A stretch of DNA of 10,179 nucleotides from an uncultured Bacteroidales bacterium (GTDB lineage: Bacteria; Bacteroidota; Bacteroidia; Bacteroidales; JAUNSR01): NCBI GenBank assembly GCA_947074245.1, contig CAMTOW010000039.1:1-10179 (forward strand), in the 5' to 3' direction. Each line of letters starts with the position of its first letter. Within the stretch, counting starts at the first letter, position 1. The notes below the pieces were generated by a model. That model ran no database searches and had not been told where the DNA came from. It worked only from the letters and a program-made list of their open reading frames with translations. The translations under genes were made by a program, and so were the position numbers. Positions 1-6,652 of this stretch are shown one piece after another.

Positions 1-57
1 TTCGAACGAACTCAGATAAATGGTTAAACGTTGTTTTTACAAATAATCGAACGCCTA
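1..57 (-). other. Possible decayed continuation of the ferredoxin-like gene
   Basis: Reading on in the same frame past the TAG at 55-57 gives A-F-D-Y-L, then TAA at 37-39, then KQRLTIYLSSFE to the window edge. Upstream of the stop the protein reads HGKTDYLN. Joined across the stops, this resembles the pattern I recall from longer relatives, roughly H-G-x-x-x-Y-L-x-Q-A-x-x-Y-L. The TAG could be a former CAG (Gln). This suggests that the normal protein was longer and that two stops have accumulated. It rests on remembered family patterns, and the window ends too soon to test it. The alternative is a naturally short ferredoxin followed by a non-coding tail. Confidence 0.3.
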
Positions 58-369
58 ATTCAAATAATCGGTTTTACCATGCATTTTCAAAGGCTGAAGA
101 TGCGCTAAAATCGTTTGATCGCCGTTTGGAATGATTCGCTTGAGTACCGAAATCTCATCATACGGAGCGGCTTCCCGCTCGATCAGACGAATCGCGCCGA
201 CCGGACAATCTCCGATACAAGCACCCAATCCGTCGCAATACAGATCGCTGATGATCCGGGCTTTCCCGTCGATCATACGTAAGGCACCTTCATGACAACC
301 TTTTACACAAGCTTCGCAACCCGTGCATTTCTCTTCATCTATTTCAATAATCGTTCTTTTCATAATCAT
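55..369 (-). CDS. Ferredoxin-like 4Fe-4S dicluster-type protein, possibly C-terminally truncated
   Basis: This is a small iron-sulfur protein, probably a cytoplasmic electron carrier or the N-terminal redox module of a longer protein. With residue 1 at position 369, the first motif is C15-x2-C18-x2-C21-x3-C25, followed by His instead of the usual Pro. The second is C45-x5-C51-x3-C55-Pro, so the cysteine expected at residue 48 is Leu. By the usual cross-ligation of bacterial ferredoxins, the first cluster would have four Cys (15, 18, 21, 55) and the second only three (45, 51, 25). That would allow a 3Fe-4S cluster or a non-Cys ligand. Two starts are possible: ATG at 367-369 or ATG at 361-363. 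The second gives an N-terminus beginning MKRTII, which looks more like the family. No Shine-Dalgarno motif is seen. From memory, related Bacteroidota proteins are longer, and the frame after the TAG stop still looks family-like. It lies after a terminator, so it probably has its own promoter. The ferredoxin fold is firm; the partner and pathway are unknown. Confidence 0.85.
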   Translation of the reverse strand: MIMKRTIIEIDEEKCTGCEACVKGCHEGALRMIDGKARIISDLYCDGLGACIGDCPVGAIRLIEREAAPYDEISVLKRIIPNGDQTILAHLQPLKMHGKTDYLN

Positions 370-518
370 GTCGGTTAGAGGTAGGGTCGGGGTAATGCGA
401 TCTTCATCGATACAAGCCCCGAGAGAAGGTAAAGATATACCGATAAATCGATATAGTAGTAACCGGAAATTCGGTGAATTGGTTTATTTCTTAGGAAAGA
501 TTAAAGGACAAAGGGGAT
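370..518. other. Intergenic region upstream of the ferredoxin-like gene
   Basis: This stretch separates the terminator of the large operon from the start of the ferredoxin-like gene and should hold the ferredoxin promoter on the minus strand. I see no convincing Bacteroidota promoter pair (TTTG near -33 with TAnnTTTG near -7). The nearest match is TATCTTTA on the minus strand at 430-437, with one mismatch and no well-spaced -33 element. A plus-strand frame crossing this region has no recognisable product and overlaps the ferredoxin gene, so it is not called. Confidence 0.5.
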
Positions 519-558
519 AAAAAAACAAGCCGGCGAACGCGAAGTCCGCACGGCTTGT
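519..558 (-). terminator. Intrinsic terminator of the two-gene adhesin operon
   Basis: ACAAGCCG at 525-532 pairs with CGGCTTGT at 551-558. The stem can extend inward with GCG at 533-535 pairing CGC at 547-549, past a one-base bulge at 550. On the minus strand the stem is followed directly by a T run, the complement of the A run at 519-525. It lies about 60 bases past the TAA of the 2001-residue protein, as expected for its terminator. On the plus strand no T run follows, so it should work in one direction only. Confidence 0.85.
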
Positions 559-563
559 CCTAT

Positions 564-604
564 GGAAAGAGAAGTATTCGCAAGAGTCTTTCCCATTCGG
601 GAAA
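564..604. other. Alternative short hairpins in the 3' untranslated region of the large gene
   Basis: TTTCCC at 589-594 and GGGAAA at 599-604 form a six-pair stem with a four-base loop, just after the stop codon of the large gene. TCTTTCC at 587-593 is also the reverse complement of GGAAAGA at 564-570, so the same bases could form a second, mutually exclusive stem. No T run follows either stem. They may protect the mRNA 3' end or be chance. They are separate from the terminator further on. Confidence 0.3.
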
Positions 605-620
605 TTCTCCGTAGCTCAAT

Positions 621-3600
621 TTATTTCACGATTACCTTGAATGTCTGCTGCTGTTTGTCGAAGCTGACTTTCACATAATATACGCCAGGGGTATCCATCG
701 GGAACCGGGTCTGATCTGCCGATGTGTATCGGTTGAAGACGGACTGACCGATCTGGTTGTAGATGATCGCGTTGGTTCCTGTAGGAGCATTCAATCGGAT
801 CTCGCCTTCGTGAGCCGAAACGGCAAACGGCATGTCCGCTTTACCGATCCACATTCCGTCGAAAACCGGGTTGAGCGTATATTCCGTCAGGTCGGATTCG
901 CCCGAATCATAAATCGCTTTCACGCCCACTTTCACCTCTTCTTGGAGTGTGATCGCCGGAATGACGAATTCACTATCGGTTGTGCTTCCGAATTCAACAC
1001 CGTCCAGATACACTTTGTAGCTGCGGGCGTTGGTGCGGATATTCTCGTTCTCGTCCGCCGGACCCACATATACATCGTCGATGAGGAACATGAATTTGTC
1101 ATAAGACACGTAGTTGAACGCGAAATGAAGTTCACTACCCGCATATTCCGACAAGTTGATTTCATAGATGGTCCAGTATGCCGGAGCTACGATCTCGTCA
1201 ATCACCGTGAATTGAGCCGGTTGAGCATCCGATCCGACGCAAACCCGGAACGTTTCCGGATACGTGTCCGTATAGGATTTCGCCATGAAGCGAAGAACGT
1301 ATCCCTCGCGAATCATTTGTTTCGGCATGATCATCCAATCATCTGCCTGAGCGGATTGTGGCGACATAAAGAGAACCGCTTTTTCGCCCTGACCGGCGCA
1401 GATCGCAGCATCTTCCGCCATCGACGGAGTGGTAGCGGCGGCATTGAACACCATACAAGGCCAAGCTTCGCCGGCACCCGGGAAGGTTACATTCACGCCC
1501 CCGAAGTTGATACCGTAACCCGGCATAGCGTCGTTGTCGAACAAAGTCCATTCGCCGAACTGACGTGCGAAATCCTCATACGATTCGAAATCGTCGTTCC
1601 AACCCAGATCCTGATTCCATTTCATCCGGATATCCATCGTGCGTTCCTCTTCATCGATTGTATAATCGGCGGTCAGATTTTGTACCGGATGCAACATCTC
1701 GATTAGAGAAACATCCAGAGTCTGATCATTGGTCAGGGAAAGTTCGGTCGACCAATCTTCGTATCTGGTGTCATGAATATTGATCAGATAGGTTCCTTTG
1801 CGCAGGTAAGGGAGAGAAGCTACGCCTTCGTTTATCGGTTCGGTATATTGCATACCGGTTTCCAGATTTACGAATTCAACCGGGATATCCGAGTAGTCGC
1901 CGCCGTTGGCACTGACCTGAACCGTTAGTCCGGCAAACTGATCCGGACCGTCAACCACTACGTCCAAGTAGGATATTGCCGATTCGGAAACGCGATAAAC
2001 GGCTTTTACCCCCAATGTATGCGCTCCCGGAGCAAGATTCCGGAACGTATGGGAATGATCGTAGGTCTCCGCCACTTGTACGTCATCGCAATAAAGGACG
2101 AATTTCTCTACCGGATTGTCGTTTTCACGGGCAACGCGTTTCATCTTAGCCGTTTCCACGGATGCCGGACCTACGAAGAAATCGTCGACCATCAGCATGA
2201 AATAGGCCTGTGAAATGTATCGGATGGCAATGTAAACTTCCTGACCTTCATAAGCCGAAAGATCATATTCGACATCTTTCCAGTTTTCATAACCTACTTC
2301 GAGGTAGTTTCCGGAATTCAGGTTGGTGAAATCACCTACGGCAGTTCCGGTCGTAGAGATTGCCACGCAGAAACGTTCTTTGTAAACATCGCCGGCTTTG
2401 GCTTTGAAACGGAGTACGTTGTCTACGCCGACGCGGATTTTCGGAGAAATGAGCCAATCGTCATTCTTCACGCCGCTTTCGGTACGGATGAACGCCGCAT
2501 ATTGTTTGCCACTGTATGGGCGAAGCACCGGATAAGTGTACCAAACCGGAGGGTTGATCGTAAGCGGATTGAAGATGGTCGCATACTGTTTCAAGCCACG
2601 ATTCGGATAAGCTCCCGTCAAGCCGGCAGCAGCGCTGTTGTCGCCGTCGATGCCGCTCCAAGGAGAAAACTCGATCGCAAACGGAGAATAACTTTCGAAA
2701 TCATCAAAGAAATAATCGGTTTCACGATTCCATTTCAGCGTAAGTTCGGAATCGCCGTCGCGCGGATCGTAGCTGATCTCGCTGTTGAGCGCATACGGAT
2801 CGCGTACGTTTTCGAGCAATACGATATCAAGCGTCATGCTCTTATCGATCAGAAGCTGTTCGTCGGAATATTTCGCCAGATTTTCTTTTTCGATAATCAG
2901 TTTGTGGGTACCCGGATATACATCGCCGATCACGCAATCGCCGTTTTCATCGAGCGATACGTTATAGATCAGTCCCAAATCCAGATTCTCGAAGTAGACA
3001 GGTGTCGCAGCCAACGGGTCGCCCGTAATCGCCGACACATGGAGTGTCACCGTAAACGGAGGCAGTTCGACAGAAGCTGCAATCGCTACATCGCCCAGTT
3101 CGACGGAAGCGTCTTCGATCATCACCGTGGTTTGGTACGGATCGAAACCATCTTTGGAAACGGATAGGATATATTCGCGGTTCATCTGGCAAACAGGAAC
3201 CGAGAAGGCCCCGTTTTCGTCAGTAACCGTTTCATAACGGACCTGATCCGAAACGAGCGAAATCATCGCGTCCGCTATCGGAGTTGCATCCGCCACAATG
3301 CGTCCTGAAACCATCGCCGGTTCTTTCGAAGTAACGAAGCGCATGGTCGGGAAGTATTTGTAGAGTGCAGGCGTAACGTTTTCGAAGTTGGACGGAGCGC
3401 TACCGGCATTGTCGGTACGGAACGACATCGAACGATTGGTTTCCGTATCGTTTCGGTAGAACTTGATCGACTTATAACGAGAAGCATCGAAGGAAATGAG
3501 TACGTTGAGGTTTTCGCCCTCATAAACAAACGGTTGATCGAGGTTCATTTCCAGATAATTCGTGCCACCCGTTTCGGTCTTTTCGAACCGCATACTTTGG

Positions 3601-6600
3601 TCAAACACATTGGTCTTGCCTTCGGCGGTCAGTTTGCGCACCGCTTCAAATTCCGAATCGGAAACATTTTCGATCCAAATCTGCGTCTGGAACGTAATGG
3701 TATCGTCGGCGAAATATGGCAGCGAAAGGTTCGTGATCAATGATCCCGGCGTAAGATTGAGTTCTTCGGCCAGATAAATGATCTCTGCTCCGCTGTGTTT
3801 GTAGTTGGTTGCCCAAACCGCGTTGCTTACGGCATTATCCAGCGTGCCGACCATCAGTTCCTGAAGCGCTTTCTCTTCGGATACGTTTACCAGGATCGTA
3901 TCGGTATAAGCCGGTTCGCCGTTCAAGGTAACTTTCGCATAGATCGGTTGTTCGCCCGTTTGACGCGGTGTCCATTCGGTAACGAGCGTTGCCCGTTGGG
4001 TAGAAGGGATCTCAACGGCTTCGAAAGTCGCACATTCCGTATCGCCGTTCATCAGGACAACCGAGTAAGAATCTCCGTTTTCCAGACTGGCGCCCATATT
4101 ACGCAACGTAATCTCATACGGACGGGTGATATTGACCATTCCTGCTTTGCTTCCTTTGAAATTCTCAATATCAAGACGATGATCGGCATAGATCACATCC
4201 GGCCCGCAAATGAAATCGACATATACGTTCTCACCGGCGAATCCGATGTAATATTCACCGATCAGACCTTCCGGCAGTTCCGTTTCTTTCAACACATAAG
4301 AACTGTAAACCGAATGTTCTTCGAGAAGCGTCCACTCTATCTTATCGACAGAATAGAGGATTCTTACTTTGCCCGAACCGGATGTCGCTTTGGCGTAAAG
4401 TGAGATCCGATCACCTGCTTTCAGGTTGAGAAGCGGAGTGATGAGGGTATCGGCTGTGGCATTCGGTTTCGCCATGCAAGCCGAACCTTCATAAATATTG
4501 GAGGATGAGGTTGAATAACGATACCAGGTAGAACCTGTCTGTGACCAAAACACCGGAGGGAATTCATTCGCTTCGAAACCTTCCATCAAAGCCACGTCGG
4601 AAAGGATCGTACCTTTCAGATACATTTTCGAACGACTCTCGGCAGATCCGTTGTGTTCGAAGATCAACGAATCGACATAGGTGCCCGGTTCGCCCGAAAG
4701 AGCGATTGGAATTTCGGCAGTAGCACCGGCCGGAATCGCGGACGGCAGTTCGCCTACTATGGAGAAGTTGCTAGGAACATCAAAATGATAGCCCGAAAGA
4801 AGTAACTCATCAATCCCTTCATTCTTAATCTGCGCTGTTACCGTCTTTTCTCCTTTGAATACGCCAAAATTAAGCGGACTCTCTTTGGAAATACCCGTTG
4901 TGAAGCCCAAACGACCAATCTTTGGAACAATCGTAAGGGAGTGGGCGATCACGTTTACATTGTTGGACGGATCGTCATCGCCGATCACTTCCAACGTGAA
5001 TGTAACGCCACCGATCCGCTCTTTCTCTTCGAGAGAAATGATCATCGAGGCATTCAAAGTCACACTTTCATTGACGTCGAGTCCCGGAGCCAATGTGATG
5101 ATCTGATCCGGCATCACCTGATCGTATAGGCTCAAGACGAACGGGATATCTTTGTTGAACGATGCTTTGATCTGATAAGACATCGGCTCGATGCGCGCGG
5201 TTCCCATATTGCGAATGCGGAAGATGATCGGAATCACTTCCCCTTCATTCAGCGACATGAACGAAGCCGGACGATCGGTAGCGTGGCTGAATATTTCCAC
5301 GTCCGAAGCCGGAAGAACCGCTTCCGAAGCAAAGAACTCATCGAGATGAACGTTGTCTAACGAGAAAGCCAGACGACAGCCCGGTTCGTCTACCTGAAAC
5401 GGAATCTTTTCCCAGGAACCGGTCAACGGAATGTTTTCCTGAATCGGAGAAACTTCGCCCGATGCGTTTACCTGATACAAGCTAAGCACCGAAGAAGAAC
5501 TGATCCGTTTGGCATAAAAGAAGCCGGAACCCGATACGACCGGAGAATAGAGCGTATCCGCGCCGGAGGTACAGATCAGGTAACGCCCGTTGTCGGCACC
5601 AGATGTTTCGGCGGTGGAATAATTTTCGTAGGCGTTATCGGAGCTTCGCCAACCGCTCGGAACCGGTTTGAGCGAAAGCGCGTCGAAGTGTTCGAAATAA
5701 GCCGTTTCGCTGTAAGCTTCCCCTTTGAGGGTGATCTGAGCAGAACCGCCGTTGCTCAGCAGCGTAACGGTTTGTTCGTGAATCCCTTCGGAAGTGGGAT
5801 TGAACGCGAATCCGATCGGAGCGGTTTCGCCATAAGCGATGGGGGTTTCGGGGACCTGAACCGAGAACGGCGCGGAAATCTGATCGACGCCTGAAATGAT
5901 CAGTTCGCCGGTTCCCCGATTTCGGACGGAAACCTCTTGCGTTTGCGTTTGGTTTACACCTAAGAATCCGAAATCAACATTGTCTTTCATCAGGTTCAGT
6001 ACCGGATCGGAGGAGATCTCGCCCGGCGTATAGGTGACCGTTAATATCGGACGATGGGTGAGTCTGGCAGCCGTACCTTCCAGTCCGGCATCTTTACCCA
6101 GAGAAAGAACCGTATTACTTCCTGTCGCTTCGGCAAAGAACGGAACTTTTACATAGCCCGATCTTTTCGTAAGCGCATTGTTTACGTCGATAATCAAGTT
6201 ACCCCCTTCATAGATGTAATCGTTATCGAGTGTATAGGTTACGGTCAGCTCCTGATTGGAGGAAACAAAATCCATGTTGTTGGCTCCATTGTAGTAATTG
6301 GCCAGACCGGGTACATAGACGTTTTCGGAAAATTCGTTTTGTGACGTCTCGCCCATATCGATCTGCAGATCGCCCGTGATATTTTTGGAAACGCTCTTGT
6401 ATTGGAACGAAAGGGCACTGATGACACTACCGGCAGGTATATTCAATTCATCCGCTCTATAAATCATCTGCACTTTTGAATAATAGAAAAAATAACAAAC
6501 CGGAGCATCATTCGTTGTCAGATCGGTTTTGGTACCGATCGTTACTTCTTCCGCCTGAGCGACCGGTATGGAACCGGCCGCCAGGAGAAGAGTCATACAA

Positions 6601-6626
6601 TAAATAAATAAACTCTTTAATCTCAT
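621..6626 (-). CDS. Giant T9SS-secreted multidomain adhesin-like protein (choice-of-anchor J / ASH domains, type A sorting domain)
   Basis: This is a complete 2001-residue exported protein. A Sec signal peptide (basic RLK, then a hydrophobic core) ends in AQA before EE, so cleavage is likely after residue 25. In order: an unnamed beta-rich domain (~27-200); an ASH/choice-of-anchor-D-like domain (~207-308); a J jelly-roll (~312-445); a CARDB-like stretch (~445-575); a second ASH (~580-675); a second J starting MEGFE (~677-808); another CARDB-like domain (~810-915); a diverged copy of the N-terminal domain (~925-1097); a carboxypeptidase-regulatory-like domain (~1105-1182); a tandem pair of ~370-residue units, each with a beta module, KWN linker, DDFESY-type J domain and FnIII-like module (~1188-1558, ~1559-1920); and a type A T9SS sorting domain (~1925-2001) with GVYYVKV and a terminal KVIVK. 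No catalytic domain is visible. DDWLISP, DDWMIMP and VDDFFVGPA/IDDVYVGPA match the cleaved-adhesin family of gingipains and HagA. The start is fixed by the signal peptide; the upstream stop is 26 bases away. Surface adhesion or ligand binding is inferred. Confidence 0.9.
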   Translation of the reverse strand: MRLKSLFIYCMTLLLAAGSIPVAQAEEVTIGTKTDLTTNDAPVCYFFYYSKVQMIYRADELNIPAGSVISALSFQYKSVSKNITGDLQIDMGETSQNEFSENVYVPGLANYYNGANNMDFVSSNQELTVTYTLDNDYIYEGGNLIIDVNNALTKRSGYVKVPFFAEATGSNTVLSLGKDAGLEGTAARLTHRPILTVTYTPGEISSDPVLNLMKDNVDFGFLGVNQTQTQEVSVRNRGTGELIISGVDQISAPFSVQVPETPIAYGETAPIGFAFNPTSEGIHEQTVTLLSNGGSAQITLKGEAYSETAYFEHFDALSLKPVPSGWRSSDNAYENYSTAETSGADNGRYLICTSGADTLYSPVVSGSGFFYAKRISSSSVLSLYQVNASGEVSPIQENIPLTGSWEKIPFQVDEPGCRLAFSLDNVHLDEFFASEAVLPASDVEIFSHATDRPASFMSLNEGEVIPIIFRIRNMGTARIEPMSYQIKASFNKDIPFVLSLYDQVMPDQIITLAPGLDVNESVTLNASMIISLEEKERIGGVTFTLEVIGDDDPSNNVNVIAHSLTIVPKIGRLGFTTGISKESPLNFGVFKGEKTVTAQIKNEGIDELLLSGYHFDVPSNFSIVGELPSAIPAGATAEIPIALSGEPGTYVDSLIFEHNGSAESRSKMYLKGTILSDVALMEGFEANEFPPVFWSQTGSTWYRYSTSSSNIYEGSACMAKPNATADTLITPLLNLKAGDRISLYAKATSGSGKVRILYSVDKIEWTLLEEHSVYSSYVLKETELPEGLIGEYYIGFAGENVYVDFICGPDVIYADHRLDIENFKGSKAGMVNITRPYEITLRNMGASLENGDSYSVVLMNGDTECATFEAVEIPSTQRATLVTEWTPRQTGEQPIYAKVTLNGEPAYTDTILVNVSEEKALQELMVGTLDNAVSNAVWATNYKHSGAEIIYLAEELNLTPGSLITNLSLPYFADDTITFQTQIWIENVSDSEFEAVRKLTAEGKTNVFDQSMRFEKTETGGTNYLEMNLDQPFVYEGENLNVLISFDASRYKSIKFYRNDTETNRSMSFRTDNAGSAPSNFENVTPALYKYFPTMRFVTSKEPAMVSGRIVADATPIADAMISLVSDQVRYETVTDENGAFSVPVCQMNREYILSVSKDGFDPYQTTVMIEDASVELGDVAIAASVELPPFTVTLHVSAITGDPLAATPVYFENLDLGLIYNVSLDENGDCVIGDVYPGTHKLIIEKENLAKYSDEQLLIDKSMTLDIVLLENVRDPYALNSEISYDPRDGDSELTLKWNRETDYFFDDFESYSPFAIEFSPWSGIDGDNSAAAGLTGAYPNRGLKQYATIFNPLTINPPVWYTYPVLRPYSGKQYAAFIRTESGVKNDDWLISPKIRVGVDNVLRFKAKAGDVYKERFCVAISTTGTAVGDFTNLNSGNYLEVGYENWKDVEYDLSAYEGQEVYIAIRYISQAYFMLMVDDFFVGPASVETAKMKRVARENDNPVEKFVLYCDDVQVAETYDHSHTFRNLAPGAHTLGVKAVYRVSESAISYLDVVVDGPDQFAGLTVQVSANGGDYSDIPVEFVNLETGMQYTEPINEGVASLPYLRKGTYLINIHDTRYEDWSTELSLTNDQTLDVSLIEMLHPVQNLTADYTIDEEERTMDIRMKWNQDLGWNDDFESYEDFARQFGEWTLFDNDAMPGYGINFGGVNVTFPGAGEAWPCMVFNAAATTPSMAEDAAICAGQGEKAVLFMSPQSAQADDWMIMPKQMIREGYVLRFMAKSYTDTYPETFRVCVGSDAQPAQFTVIDEIVAPAYWTIYEINLSEYAGSELHFAFNYVSYDKFMFLIDDVYVGPADENENIRTNARSYKVYLDGVEFGSTTDSEFVIPAITLQEEVKVGVKAIYDSGESDLTEYTLNPVFDGMWIGKADMPFAVSAHEGEIRLNAPTGTNAIIYNQIGQSVFNRYTSADQTRFPMDTPGVYYVKVSFDKQQQTFKVIVK
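867..1952 (-). repeat. Tandem ~370-residue adhesin unit, copy 2
   Basis: Residues ~1559-1920. It repeats copy 1 in the same order: LTVQVS and VEFVNLETGM, RKGTYLINI, IRMKWNQD, DDFESYEDF, ADDWMIMP, LSEYAGSELHFAF, IDDVYVGPA, then KVYLDG and VGVKAIYDSGESDLTEY. The KWN motifs of the two copies are about 1.1 kb apart. Divergence is high, so this is an old protein-level repeat and not a recent DNA duplication. It leads into the sorting domain. Confidence 0.75.
1953..3065 (-). repeat. Tandem ~370-residue adhesin unit, copy 1
   Basis: Residues ~1188-1558 of the 2001-residue protein. It contains a carboxypeptidase-regulatory-like beta module (FTVTLHVS, VYFENLDLGL, YPGTHKLII), a linker ending LTLKWNRE, a J domain from DDFESYSPF to VDDFFVGPA, a basic linker AKMKRVAREND, and an FnIII-like module ending GVKAVYRVSESAISY. 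The same order recurs in copy 2. Boundaries are approximate. Confidence 0.75.
3335..3855 (-). repeat. Duplicated beta-rich domain, copy 2 (mid-protein)
   Basis: Residues ~925-1097 of the same protein. It repeats the order of motifs seen in copy 1: VGTLDNA, then IIYLAEELNLTPGS with ITNLS, later FVYEGENLNVLIS, and a closing FPTMRFVTS. DNA identity between the copies is not obvious by eye, so the duplication is old. Copy 2 opens the second half of the protein, which suggests that the protein grew by joining two similar blocks. Confidence 0.65.
6027..6548 (-). repeat. Duplicated beta-rich domain, copy 1 (N-terminal)
   Basis: Residues ~27-200 of the 2001-residue protein (boundaries approximate). 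Key segments are IGTKTDL, then IYRADELNIPAGS with ISALS, later YIYEGGNLIIDV, and a closing RPILTVTYTP. It matches copy 2 at ~3335-3855. Over the 24-residue core starting QMIYRADEL, 12 positions are identical to copy 2. I do not know a domain name for it. Position right after the signal peptide, at the head of an exported protein, suggests a structural or binding beta-sandwich. Confidence 0.65.
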
Positions 6627-6652
6627 TTTGTTACTATTTAGTTTTCAGAAAA
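6627..6652 (-). promoter_or_regulatory. 26-bp AT-rich spacer and translation leader between the two large genes
   Basis: On the minus strand the TGA of the upstream adhesin gene (6653-6655) is followed by an A-rich leader ending AGTAACAAA just before the ATG at 6624-6626. There is no GGAGG-like Shine-Dalgarno motif, which is common in Bacteroidota, where A-rich unstructured leaders serve instead. There is no room for a separate promoter or terminator, which supports co-transcription of the two genes. Confidence 0.6.

Noticed and set aside
430..437. TATCTTTA on the minus strand as a Bacteroidota -7 promoter element for the ferredoxin-like gene
   Set aside because: It has one mismatch to TAnnTTTG, and no TTTG lies at a suitable distance upstream, so it may be chance.
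323..520. Plus-strand open frame of 65 residues over the intergenic region
   Set aside because: It overlaps the ferredoxin start region in antisense and has no recognisable product.
810..1706. Plus-strand open frame of 298 residues inside the large minus-strand gene
   Set aside because: It is antisense to clear conserved J and sorting domains, is very rich in Arg, His and Ile, and has no recognisable domain. It is a shadow of codon bias.
2502..3167. Plus-strand open frame of 221 residues
   Set aside because: It is antisense to well-supported coding sequence, with a composition typical of a reverse-frame shadow and no motif.
3795..4403. Plus-strand open frame of 202 residues
   Set aside because: Same reasons: antisense to the 2001-residue protein, no domain and no start context.
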